From assembly GCA_022264855.1 (NCBI GenBank), contig JABYQU010000006.1, positions 806,001 to 870,000 of the forward strand: a stretch of 64,000 nt of DNA. Direction: 5' to 3'. The notes beneath the pieces are model-generated. The model was given only the letters and a program-made list of their open reading frames with translations. It searched no databases and was not told the origin of the DNA. The position numbers and the translations under genes are program-made. Below, piece after piece: positions 10,660-22,680 of the stretch. Each line of letters starts with the position of its first letter. The first letter of the stretch is position 1. Origin of the DNA: Lenzites betulinus. Its lineage: Eukaryota; Basidiomycota; Agaricomycetes; Polyporales; Polyporaceae.

Positions 10660-12920
10660 ATGAACATCACAACCACCGAATGTCTCGCGTCCGCCAACGA
10701 GCTGCTTGCGTCGCACAACGCGCTTGTCTCGCGCATACGAAACGCCCAGCGGAATTACAGAAGACAACTTAAGAGTCTTCCTTCTCCTCCAAGCGCGATC
10801 ATCAAACTTCCCCTCCTACCTACTCCTCCCCGCTCACCCTCCCCATCACCCCCATCCTCACCTCTGCTCGGCCCAGCGCCCCGGCCTGTTCGTCCCGACC
10901 TCCCACCTGCGAAGCGTGCGCGGTTATCGCGCTATAACAACTACGTGCCTGAAGAGGAGACTATACGAAACGACTACTCGCAGAGATATGTGGACGGTGG
11001 AGAATGGCCCCAGAACTGGGTGCTCGGTGCAGAGCCCGAACACCGATTTGAAGAGTACGCCCGCTCAGACGCGTCATTCGAATGTACGAACTCAAGCATT
11101 TTGCAGATACCCGAAACAGCAAAGATTGTTGACTTTAAAGAAGGCAGCTGTTAACGAGCACTCTCTCCCTCCCACCTTCCTCCCCTACTCTGAGCTCGCG
11201 ACACTCCACCCCGCGAAATTCGACGTCATCCTTATTGACCCGCCATTCTCCTCATCATTCTCATGGGACGACTTGCAGAACCTACCGATACAAGCACTCG
11301 CGGCCGACCCAGCGTTTGTGCTCATGTGGGTGGGCAGCGGATCCGGGGACGGCCTCGAGCGCGGACGGGAGGTCATGGCGAAATGGGGGTTCCGAAGGTG
11401 TGAGGACATCGTATGGGTGAAGACCAACAAGACGACAAACAATGGTCCAGGGGTAGGTCCCTCATCAACTCGCCCATGTACGCGACTGACTGACTGACTG
11501 TCCCAGACAGACCCGCCTACGACATCGCTGCTCACGCGGACTAAGCAACACTGCCTAATGGGCATCCGCGGAACCGTTCGCCGATCCACAGACAGTTGGT
11601 TTGTTCACTGCAACGTCGGTATGTTCTCATATCACATTTTTCTCTCGTCTCCCATTTACCTACGCTACCCCGCAGACACCGACGTGCTTATCTGGGAAGG
11701 CGACCCATCTGACCCGACACTCAAACCGCCCGAAACCTACACCCTCATCGAGAACTTCTGCCTAGGCCAGCGCCGATTAGAGATCTTCGGGCGCGCACGC
11801 ACCGCGCGCCGCGGCTGGGTCACCGTCCTCGTCGACGGCGAAGAGGAGCGCATCGACGAGGGCATGGCGCTCGACTCCGGACCCGACGGTGTCTCAGATG
11901 GCGCGTCCCGCTGGAACCGCGAACAATGGGAGGCGCGCGTAAAGGAGCTCGCCGGCGGGGGCAAGCCCGTCGTACCCGTTACGCCCGAGATCGACGCGCT
12001 CCGCCCGAAGTCGCCCGTCCGCGGCGGCTCCGCGAACCCGAACAACTCCGGGATGCTCTCCACGCCCGGCTCGTCCGGCGGGTCGATGAACACACCCATG
12101 TCGATGTCTGGTACTCCCGGCAGCGGCGGCGGTGGGCGTGGAGGAGGAGGTGGTGGCGGCGGCGGGTTCGGGGGCGGGAACAGGATGATGGGCCCGCCGC
12201 AGATGGTGCCGATGAACGGGATGAACATGGGCCCGATATGGGGGCATGAGTGCGATGGGAGGCATGGGCGGAATGGGAGGTATGGGCGCGATGGGCGGCA
12301 TGATGGGCGGGGCGTGGCATGGAGACATGGGCATGGCCGGCCTGGGGCTCAACATGCCTATGACCATGGCCGGGATGAACGGGATGGGGATGGGGATGGG
12401 CTTCGGCGGCCAGCAGGGGATGGGAATGGGCGGCGCAGGCGGCGGGCGGTTCGGAGGCGGAGGAGGGTTCGACGGCGGGATGGGCAACAACAGCAACGGC
12501 GGCGGTATGGCGCGTAACAACCTCAATCACGGACATGGACACGGACAAGGCCAAGGCCAAGGACACGGACACAACGGGATGGGTGGCGGAGGTGGCGGCG
12601 GTGGTGGTGGAATGGGCATGAACTGGATGGGTGGCGGGGATGGCCAATTCATGGATGGCTCCGGAGGGGGGATGTGGGACGGAGGCATGAGCGAGGGGTC
12701 GATGATGGGGATGAATCCTATGGGCAACATGGGCGGTATGGGAGGCATGAACGGTATGGGAGGAATGGGCGCGATGAACGGGATGAATGGACTGAACGGG
12801 ATGAGCGGGATGGGTCAGGGATTGAGCGGGATGCGGATAGGCATGAACTCGAGTATGATGAACATGGGCCCGATGGGTCAGTGGGGAGGAGAGGGGTACG
12901 AGGGCGGATATGGTGGCTGA
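10660..12920 (+). CDS. KAR4: MT-A70 family protein, METTL14/Kar4-like, with apparent frameshift in its Met/Gly-rich tail
   Basis: Subunit of the mRNA N6-adenosine methylation machinery by homology; yeast Kar4 acts in mating and meiosis. Exons 10660-11054, 11107-11452, 11507-11618, then from 11676. A Pro/Ser-rich N-terminus precedes the MT-A70 fold: HRFEEYPKQQRL, KFDVILIDPPFSSSF, EDIVWVKTNKT, TRTKQHCLMGIRGTVRRSTD and ENFCLGQRRLEIFGR. The RGTVRRSTD and FCLG.RRL blocks match the METTL14/Kar4 branch. The motif position reads DPPF, between the catalytic DPPW of METTL3 and EPPL of METTL14. After about 12,235 the coding signal (Met-Gly repeats) continues one frame over. Uninterrupted reading of exon 4 stops at 12517, while the Met/Gly frame stops at 12920. 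A run of five G at 12240-12244 is the likely shift site. Confidence 0.85.
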
Positions 12921-13538
12921 GATTATCGGCTGGAGTCGGACATGCGTTGGCCTTTCGGACCACTTCTCTCTGTTGCTGTGTACGCTTCATGTATGTTACG
13001 CTACGTCCTGCTATCAGTTGTACGCTGTGATACTCACTGTCGCACCAAGTTTTAGTTTCTTAACGCGAATGTTTCGACAGCCCGGCTCGTCGATCGACAA
13101 CGATAATATTGTTGTTCTCTAATATTCAGTTGGCCATGGAGTTGCGCCATATATACAAGCGCAGCGCATAAAAGTCAAAGTAAGTCTCCGACCCGGACGA
13201 AATGCGAAACCTAGCCCAGCGCCCACGTTCTGCAAGCTTGAGATTCTTGCAGTAGCACCGCCGACTCTACAGTACAAGATAGCTAGTGTGTATCTTCCAT
13301 ACTGTGACACTCCGCGCTGAGTAATTATACTCTTGGATATCGTTGCAAGACTTGTCGAACCTCAAAGAGACAAACGTGAAGATCTGGCTTGATTGCCAGC
13401 GATTTGGAAGAAATTGAGTTGAACCTACTTACCAGCGCCTATTCTCCGTATGTGGGGTTGTTGTGACCCTAACCCCGTGCACAATAGCCAATCACTTCAA
13501 CGGGTGGCTGAGCCCGAGTGCACTTGTCTCCTACCACC
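12921..13538. other. Intergenic
   Basis: 3' flank of the MT-A70 gene and 5' flank of the SNF2 gene; nothing recognisable. Confidence 0.55.
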
Positions 13539-16500
13539 ATGACTGCTCCCCCTTCAAAGCCATCTGTCTATGCGAAACGTATGGAAACCGTAATCTTATT
13601 GTACTTCACTGTCTCACTCATATTTCTTTAGGGAATGGCACGTCGAGCGTTGTACCACTAGGTATGCCCTTGAACAAGACATCTTGAGTTGTATCGCTCA
13701 CCTAAATTGTAGAGGAAGACTCGGACTCGGACTTCAACCCAGGGGTATATATCCCAGAGACCAAGACGCGTGGACGGAAACAGAAAAGTTCCCGAAAGTC
13801 TGACGAACTGTCGGATTCGCCACGACCAAGTAAGAGGCGGAGGAACGAAACACTAGCCAAAATCGGCGGCAAACGTTCACATTTTAAGTGTATGCGTTAC
13901 AAAACGTACTATCGTGTTCCTGCGATTGATCCGAGGTTGACAGCCGTGACGCGCTCGGTAGGGGTACCACCACGCCCAAATCTGTTAGAGCGGTATTTCG
14001 GTACTAATGGTGTCCATATTGTTACCCGTGTTTACATTGACTAACTTACTCGTACAGGAAACCTGGGAATCAGTCCTGCTGCTGAAAGCGAGGGAGAAAG
14101 AGAAGATGCAGAGGACGCAGAGGACGGAGAGTCTGAGGATGAAGAAGATCACGACGACCAGCCTCTACCCATGCCTCGCACACTGGCGATTATGTTTGAG
14201 ATGGCGAAGAAACAAGTAGCTTCTGCTGCTGACGATTCTGCCACGGAATACGAGGACGACCCTGAGGACGAGCTCACACCAACTCAGCAGGGCGCTGTGA
14301 AACGAGTGGCCCTTCAGAAGCCTACGGCGGCGGCCGCACCTCCGGCCAAGAAACAGAGGCTTTCTGACCCGGATGATTCAGTGACAGAGCCTGAAGATGA
14401 CGAGCCACACTGGGTCATTCCCAAACCCGTGCGCATCCTTCCTCGAGGAGCTGCACGCGTGAACGAGTCGGATTCGGACACTGAACCCGAATCGGACCTT
14501 GAATCGCTCAGCGAAGTACGTGTCATATATGTGGTGTTCGCAAGGCGCAGAGCTGAGAAGCATTTAGGATGTTGAGACGCGCCCAGACTTTCCCCTCAAA
14601 GAGGGTCAGACCCGCGCCGAGCCATTGGCGTTGGACAAGGCGCATAAGGTCCCTGGAAGTATCAACACGTTCTTGCGCGAGTACCAGAGGGATGGTATAC
14701 GTTTCTTTTGGGAACGGTACAAGGAGGATAGAGGTGGGCTTCTCGGCGATGACATGGGTTTGGTACGTCTAAATTGAAACGCACAAGACCGAATAGAATA
14801 ACTGACCACATATACCAATTCACGACTTGCAGGGCAAGTATTCATCGATCTGAATGACCTCGTACCCCACTCACGTACCATACAGGAAAGACTATACAGG
14901 TCATATCGTTCCTTTCTGCTATTATGCAGAAGCGGGGTAACGACATGGACGCGAACCGTCGCCGCAAGCACGTCGCGCTTCTTCAAGATGGAAAGAGCTG
15001 GAAAGAACGTCGAACACTTCCACCTGCGAACACGACATGGCCTACTTGCCTAATCATCGCTCCAAGTAGCGTGGTCGGAAATTGGGAGCGGGAGTTCGAA
15101 ACGGTTCGCCTACACAGTACGCGAGTTTGACATAGAACTAACTAGCATTCTACGATATAGTGGGGCTTCTTCGAGGTTGGGATGTACATAGGGTCACCGT
15201 CAGCCCGTGCCGACGTTCTGAGGGACTTCAAGCTTGGCCGCCTTGACGTCCGTACGTGTCTCCAATTATTGCCCTAGATGGCCGCGTCAACTGACGTCCA
15301 CAGTCGTCACATCTTTCGACGTGGCACGGATGGACATCGATTTGATCGACGAGCTTCCCTGGTCTTGTATCTTCATCGACGAAGTGCATCGCGTCAAGAA
15401 CCCGCGGTCGAAATTGGCAGCTGCGTTCAGCCGGTTCACATGTGCACGACGCTTCGGACTTAGTGGGACAGGTGCGCACGAGCTCAGACATACTATTCTC
15501 GGCATGCCTCATATCCTTCCAGTGATTCAGAACGGTTACGAGGAGCTGTGGACGGTGTTGGACTGGACAAACCCCGGTGCAGTTGGAACAAAGAAGCAGT
15601 GGGAGACGTACGTCGAGAAGCCATTGAAAGTTGGACAAAGCAAATCAGCTACCGACGAAGAGCATGTCCAGGCGGCGGTAAGTGCCCGGAATCTGTGCTC
15701 AACATTCATATTTGACGCCGTGTTCATTATGTAGGAGGTTGCGAAGCTGTTAACAGAGAAATTGTTGCCGCACCTGTTCCTTCGAAGGTATGTCTCCCGT
15801 GTCAGAGCTCAACAGTACACGGCTAAGTCCCCCGCAGGACAAAACAGATCATTCAAGACCAGGTTGGTTGGACGAAATCTTATCCGCCACTTCGCATGAA
15901 TTGACTAACGTCCGATTTCCAGCTCCCGCGGAAAACGGACCAAGTCGTCTTCTGCCCGTTGACCCCCACGCAGATCTCTGTGTACAAGCGCATTCTGAAC
16001 TTGGACGCCGTCGCTAGCCTGGTACACAAGGACAAGCTATGTGACTGCGGATCCAGGAAAGCGTGAGTGCTTTACATACGCCTCATTCATTCAACTGCTT
16101 ACATTGGTGATGTGATAACAAAGGAGGAAGAAATGCTGCTACCCTGTACACCCAGGGGATCTGTTCAAGTACATGTCGACGCTCATCAAGATTGCGAATC
16201 ACTTGGCTCTGATATTGCCATGTAAGTTTGCCAGACAGTACTTGTAGTAGAAGGCAACTACTTACCCATAGTGGCATACAGCGCCAACGGATACTATCGA
16301 ACAAGTGTGTACGCCTACTTATTATGTGTTTCGTGAGACTAATTTGCATTCGGAAGACTGCGCGCAATCGTGAGCTGTCGCACTTGGTATTTCCTGATGG
16401 GGCGCTTCCCAAGTACGGTCCTTCGATGCTTCGACCAGAGTTCTGCGGGAAGTGGATAGTAAGCCTGCTTCTGTCGCATGTCCAGAGATATGATCCTCAA

Positions 16501-18290
16501 CCTAGGGAAGGTCTTGGAAACTCTGCTCAGGGAATGGAAAAGAGAAGGCGGGAATAAAGTACTGATCTTCACGAAATCCGTCAAGCTACTGGAGATGTTG
16601 GAGTTTCACCTCAACACGCGAAGTATGTGTACATTTATATCATGCGTCCCGATTGCACTGATTGTAGTCTTGAAACCAGACTACGGATTTGTGAAACTCG
16701 ATGGCTCGACCAAGCAATCTGATCGTGAGTTTCTCAGAAAGCTATTGGTCAGCGTAAAATTGACGTCCGAGTATTCAGGAATGCCCTTGATCGACAGGTT
16801 CCAAGCAGAGCCTGATATCTTCATCTTTTTGATCTCTACCATGGCCGGCGGCACAGGCCTCAACCTTACCGCCGCAAACAAGGTGGTTGTCTTCGGTGAG
16901 TGACACGCGTTCCCGGAAATTTGATTCCCTGACATTGTATCCTAGACCCTAACTGGAGTACGTTCATAAGGGGACGGTACTATGAGACTGCCGGCTAACA
17001 TGACTGATCACAGACCCCGCTCATGATCTACAAGCTATGGACCGGGCTTATCGTTTTGGGCAAACACGAGACGTAGCTGTTTACAGGCTTCTCGGCGCGG
17101 GATCTATCGAAGAGTTGATCTACGCACGGCAAGTGTACAAGCAACAGCAGATGCAAGTCGGATACAACGCCAGCTTCCAGACTAGGTTTGCTCTTTATTA
17201 GCTCTCGCCACCGGGAATACTAACCAGGACGCCTGCTACACAGGTACTTTGACGGTATTCAGGGGGACAAGCAGAAACAGGGAGAACTGTTTGGGATACA
17301 GAACATCTTCAAGCTACACGAGCGTACTTTGGCGACGAAGATGGCGGTATGCTTTTCACGTGGAGATGAATACTCAGTCACGATTGACACAGTGTAACAG
17401 ATCGAGCGAGCGCATGTGAGCGATTTGGACTGGGCCTTCGCATACATGGGCGGGAAGAATGCCGCTGTGAAGCGCCCCAAAGGCAAACAGGTTGGTGCAC
17501 ACTGGGTGTACGAAGAAGAGGCGAAGACGGGGAGAGACTACGTAAGCATCGGTTAAGTGTTCTCCGTTACACTACTGACACCGGCATTTGTAGGACGACC
17601 TTCGCGGACTAGGGGCTCTGCTTTTCGACGACGGTATGCCGATTGACCATCTTTCTTCGTAGGGTATTGCTCATGCTTACCTGTGTATGTAGCCCCACCT
17701 GAGGTAGATCATAAGTCGGACGACATCGAGAAGACTCTCAAAACAATTGGTGTCCACTACACACACCGCAACGACGACCTCATCGCGGAGAACGCTATCG
17801 AAGGACAGCGGATGCAGATCATGCTCCAGGTACGTTGTGCCATGCCTATATTATTCTGTTCCTTCTCACGACGGCCACAGGAGAAAAAGAAGAAGGCAAA
17901 GCAGGCAAAGGCACGCCGCACATCTGGGCAGAAGGGGCAGAAGGACAAGGCACCCGAGCCGGAGTGGCCTCCTCGCCGCAAACATCACAAGGCGCCACCC
18001 AGTCCTCGATCGAAGTACGTGACGGGGCACATGGCATTGCGAACCTGCGCAGCTGATGTATATACTTGCCATACCTTCAGGCTCCACATCCGTCAGCGGG
18101 CGCTGATGGCCCAAGGTCTTCTCAAGGCGCCTGAGGATCTTCCGCAGTTTGCGCAGGACTTGTGAGTGTATCCGGCCCTCAAAGAGTACACGTAGTGACA
18201 TAGAATGGGGGAGGCAGTGCCCAGAAAACCTTGGAGGAGCAGACCGCGCTGCTCGCGCAGCTGGACGAGTACGCAAAGAAGCATTTCTAG
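13539..18290 (+). CDS. ERCC6L2-like SNF2 family DNA-dependent ATPase
   Basis: Nuclear SNF2 translocase related to ERCC6L2, a CSB-like DNA-repair factor. My splicing gives 28 exons, 3273 nt, 1090 aa; first exon 13539-13578, last 18218-18290. The N-terminus (to about 280) is acidic and low complexity. Motifs: [14 protein letters not shown]; Walker A GLGKT (339-343); [17 protein letters not shown] (469-472); [53 protein letters not shown] (774-783); DRAYRFGQ (807-814). The stretch [13 protein letters not shown] after the helicase core is typical of ERCC6L2 rather than CSB itself. The tail is Lys-rich. Walker A is split by two introns around a predicted 1-nt exon at 14833, and exon 20 (16946-16957) is only 12 nt. 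Intron 16459-16510 was chosen to give FCGKWIVLETLL, in line with the family. Confidence 0.9.
14833..14833 (+). other. Predicted 1-nt exon (G) in the Walker A motif
   Basis: Upstream intron 14763-14832 (GTACGT...CAG, 70 nt), downstream intron 14834-14885 (GCAAGT...CAG, 52 nt, GC-AG type). Only this arrangement, among canonical or GC-AG options, yields GGT-TTG-GGA-AAG-ACT (GLGKT). The alternative 5-nt exon GGCAA with a GT-AA intron would also encode GKT but needs a non-canonical acceptor. Confidence 0.55.
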
Positions 18291-18948
18291 GTGTCGATAT
18301 TTTTCTCGCTTTCGCTTTCTGTCCCCGCATGTGCTGTCTCTGTAGTCATTAATGTGCTGTGTTGCTGAGATTGCTGTATCTCCCAAGGAATAATAATTCG
18401 TGTATACTAGTATGCTCACTATATGGCAAGTAGCTTGAGCTTGGACAAGCTTTACAAGGCGAGTGCGCATGTACATGGTCCCCATTAGCATCGTAGCGTC
18501 TGAGACAGTCGTCTGTCACTCTCCCCGTGGCGACCGGAGAACACATGTGCCGCATGCTGTCTCCGCGGTACGTTCGCGAATTTGCAAGCGGCTTTGGAAC
18601 ACAGGCGACGGCTAGTACCTCTATTCTACCTCGTCAAATTCCTTTCCGCAGCATCAAATAGGCGGTATCGTACATAAAAAAGCAAACAAATCATCACAGC
18701 CCCCGTCCTGCGGCGTGTCGATAATCGAGCATTGATGCATAATGATGTTGGACCCGTTTATGACATGTGCAACGCCGATTTTCCGACTATCGACATCGTA
18801 ACAACTTAGTCCATATGGTGTAAACTTACGTCATTTCGCCTGCGCATCGTGACTGGAAATGAATCTATTGCACATTGAAGACAACGACTACGTAGTATGA
18901 CCTATATGTTCTAACTTTCCGCGCAGCACAGATGGGACAAAGTGAATC
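18291..18948. other. Intergenic between convergent genes
   Basis: Shared 3' region of the SNF2 gene and the leucyl-tRNA synthetase gene; no gene or RNA recognised. Confidence 0.6.
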
Positions 18949-21900
18949 TCAAACGTTGTAGTACTCGAACGCGGGGTTTCCTGGCTCGGCGCTCTCGATC
19001 AGCGCCTTCGTCAAAACAGAAACGTCCTTCTGTTTCGCGTCGTCCGCTAGTTGCACCACAGCATCCTCGAGGTTGAGCGTCCGTTGGAGGTAGGGAAGGA
19101 TCTCGTGCAACACCTTCACCTCCGAGAAGGGTACCGAGCGGTTAAACGCGGTCTGGGCGCCGAACTGCGACATACGTTTCTGCATTACAGCAGGTGAGTA
19201 CATATACACCATATCCGCTATAATTTTGAGACCAACCTTGAACGCCTGAACGAAGGGCATTGCGCGCTTGTCCTTGATAAGCCCGCGCGTAGTCAGTAGA
19301 TCGCGGACCTTCTTGTCGTCGACCTTGTCGTGCTCCTCGCTGTACGCCTCCCTCACGACCTGCACGCACTGATCCTGCCACTCCGGGAACGTCGTCGAGA
19401 CGTAGATGCGCACTGCGCGCGGCTTCTTCGGGTCGTACGTCGCCTGGCCCTGCTTGCCCTTGTTCATCTTCTTGAGCAGCGAGAGTTCCGCGTCGCGCAT
19501 CGTCTTGATCGTTCCGCGCATGTACACTGCGGAGTCGAGTATCGTCTGGTCGACGGGCGTGGTGAGCTCGGGCCATTGCGCGTGCTGGACGGACTTGGGC
19601 TCCTTGAGGAGCGTCGACCATACGTGCTCCGAGAAGTGCGGCGCGATGGGCGCAACGAGAAGCGTCGCGACGCGGATCCACCATTCGACGAGCTCGCCGT
19701 GCATGCCGCTATCCGCCGTGACCTCGCGGTACCAATCACGGGACGACTGGAGTTCGAAGAAACCATACTTCAGCGCATCCTTGTACTGCATGCTGGGAAG
19801 AAGTCAGCATACATGATGCGATCGAGGGTCGACTTTGTCTTACTGGCTGTAGAACTCCTTGGCCTTCGCGATGAGATCGTTGACCTCATGCTCAAACACC
19901 GTGTCATGGTAGTTCTTGGCACCCTGGCGAAGGTTAGGCTTGCTCTGGATGATCTCCTATAGAACAACGTCAGCGAAGACCCAACATTATGAGAAATCTT
20001 GAACCTACGTCACACCATGCGATCAGTGTGTGCAGACGCAAGATGTTCGCGTTTGCCGTCTTCTCGTCGAAGTTCGCGTCTTCGATACCGTCGCCGGCAT
20101 CCGCCAAACACAACCGCGTCGCGTCCGCGCCAAACTTCTCGATACACTGGCGCATCGTCATCGAGTTGCCCTTGCTTTTCGACATCTTCTGCCCGTTGAC
20201 CATCAAGTGACCGTTCGTGCGCATGCTCAGCGGCCATTTGTCCTCGGGGAAGAGTGCAGCGTGGTTGTACACACAGAACGTCAAATGGTTAGGAATGAGG
20301 TCCTTGCCGGAGGAGCGCACGTCGAAGGGGTAGAAGTACTCGAACTCGTTCTTCATCTTGTCCGCGCTCTCCTTAGGCAAAGGCGCCGGCTCGGGCCAGG
20401 GACCGTTGTTCAGGACGTACTCCCATACTTCGTCCGTCATCTGGTCGGCGGTAACACCGAGAGGTCCGGGCTCGCTACCGTCGAGTTTACCTGTGTTATG
20501 TTATAAGAAACGTACGTGTTAATGCTGTGGAAGGACTCACTGTGCAGCAGGTGGGCGACGGTGTAGTACGACATGTAAATCGTAGAGTCGCTCAAACTTT
20601 CCACCAAGAATTGCGGATCCCAGGGGAGCTTCGAGCCGAGCCCGTACGTCCGCGCGCAGGCCCACTTGTTCAGCCACGCCAGTACACCCTCGAAAGCATT
20701 GCGCGTCTCGGAGTTGTACGTCTCCATCTTCGCGACCAGCCTGCCATGCGCGAAGCAATCCAGTTAGCGCCATATTTGACGGCCTTCGCAATTGGACTCA
20801 CTTCTCGGCCTGTGCTCGCCATGTCGGCTCTCCGTAGTCGAGGTACCACTGGTCCATGAGCGCGATCACACACTCGTCCGAGCTACGCGAGACGATCAAA
20901 CCCTCAGGCTCAGCATATGCGAACGCCAGACCCGCCTCAATCAACTTCTCGCGGACGCGAGTTTTCGCCTCTTGTACTGGGAGGCCCTTGAAATCGCCCA
21001 CGAGCATCGTGCCATTGTAGAAACCCTCCTTGTATGCGATTTCCTTTGCCTCCGCGAGCTGTTTTGTGTCCTTCTGAGACTGGATCTTCAGCTGCTTGAT
21101 GACGGCGGGCGCGATCATGTCACCGTAGGTCGGGGTAGTGATGACCGGCAGGGGCTCAAATGCCACCCATGAAGGGTCGATCTTGTAGAACTCGGGCTTT
21201 TTCTTCAGGTCGGTCACCGTCTGGAAGTCGTCCGGCGAATCAGATGGCACGGATGTGACAACTCCGGTTCCCTGAAAGAGGTCAGGAACCTTCGCAGAAT
21301 ACTGATGCGCCGACTGACTTTGGTAGGAAGCACGTTCTCCATAGGGAGCACGTAGACCTCAGGGTTTACAGAAAAGGGTGCCTTGATCTTGGTGCCCACG
21401 AGCGCGGTGCCCTCCACCTCCAGCAGCTGGTTCACCTCGCCACGGACGTCCATGATGCCCTGGAAGGCCATGTTCCGCGCCGCCCGGTATGTGCAAAGAT
21501 AGGCCTCCTTGTCGTTGATTGCGAACACTCCGTACTTGATCGCCGTGCCGACAAAGCAGTTAGTTTGCCCGTACCTAAATCAGTAGACCGTCAGCGCCCA
21601 CCGATCACTCTCGGATCGTAGAGCTCACATCGTTTCAGGGCGGAGCGTTGCAGCGACTAGGAATACCTTCCGAGCGCCAACCTTACCCTCGATCGCTTTC
21701 GCGGCCTCCGGACTCCATTGAACAACTTCCATCTTGATGCCGGTGTACTCTGTCGGACCGAGGGCTTCGCCTTCTGAACGATCGTGGTCCATGCAGGGCT
21801 GACCGTCCTTGGGGCTGTAGACCGTGTACCGTTCACCGAACTTGATCTTTCCGAGCTTATACAACCGCTTCATCTGCCATCGGACGAAGCTGTCATAGTA

Positions 21901-22680
21901 CGGGTTTGCGTCCGTGGTGATAAATGAGCGGCGCCAGTCAATTCTTGAGCCGAAGAGTTTGTTGTCTGCCTGCAACGACCGTGAGCACTGGTGCGCCACA
22001 AAATACATGGCGGACGTACGATGCAAATAGGAGGGTAGTACTGGAGCCAGAAGTATGGGTCTGCGAATTTCTTGATCTCCTCTCGTGGGACGCCCATGGA
22101 TTCCATGATTTGGAACTGGTATTGGAGGCCAGTGTCCTTCGCCGCCACCTTGCCCTTCTTCGCCTTGTCTGCCGCCTTCGCGGGAGCATCGGCTGCGCTT
22201 GTGGAGGCAGCTGGGGCTGATTCCTCCTCGGGTTGGAACCTCTCAAAGTTCTCGCCGAACATCTCGATCTCGCGGATGATTTTGTCCGAGGCAGCCTACG
22301 CGATGTTACAGCAGATCCCGGCGCACGATCGTTTTGCTACGCACCTTGATAGGCATGCCCGTGCAGTGGAACCCGTGCGGGAAGAGGACGCGTCTGCCCA
22401 CCATCCGCTGGAACCCCGCCTCGAACTCGATTTTGGAGATGGTGAACGCATGTCCGAGATGGAGAGAGCCATTCGTGTACGGGTAGGGAAAGCAGCCGAA
22501 CCATTTGGGATGTTTTGACTGGATGTCCGCCTTGGATAGGCCCGCGAGCTCCTCTTGGGTTGGGGCGTCGACCTCGAAGATGCGCTCCTCCGCCCACCGC
22601 GCCTGGTATTTCTTCTCAAGCTCGCGAAGCTCGTCGCGTTTGCCGGTCTGAGCGAGCTCGATGACGTTCGCAGAAGCCAT
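18949..22680 (-). CDS. CDC60: Cytosolic leucyl-tRNA synthetase
   Basis: Class I aminoacyl-tRNA synthetase that charges tRNA-Leu in the cytosol. Exons 22680-22345, 22295-22020, 21969-21629, 21574-21319, 21271-20802, 20740-20541, 20490-20009, 19956-19844, 19792-18949; 3318 nt, 1105 aa, the usual length for the eukaryotic/archaeal form. The HIGH signature is HLGH (74-77, in [13 protein letters not shown]) and the KMSKS signature is intact near residue 728 ([11 protein letters not shown]). Between them lies a long CP1 editing region, including [15 protein letters not shown] and the [15 protein letters not shown] segment. No organelle presequence is seen ([13 protein letters not shown]). A linker of about 35 Ala/Lys-rich residues near 150 is low complexity. 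Several long plus-strand ORFs overlapping this gene are antisense shadows. Confidence 0.97.

Noticed and set aside
11737..12748. Pro-rich minus-strand ORFs up to 222 codons
   Set aside because: Antisense reading of the Gly/Met-rich tail of the MT-A70 gene gives poly-Pro; no independent evidence of a gene.
16459..16485. A 27-nt intron in the SNF2 gene
   Set aside because: Too short for this genome and leaves the wrong frame; the 52-nt intron 16459-16510 gives the expected GKW-VLETLL junction.
19330..22518. Long plus-strand ORFs (up to 210 codons) across 19.3-22.5 kb
   Set aside because: They are antisense to leucyl-tRNA synthetase exons, whose protein is unmistakable; compositions are shadow-like (Arg/Leu/His-rich).
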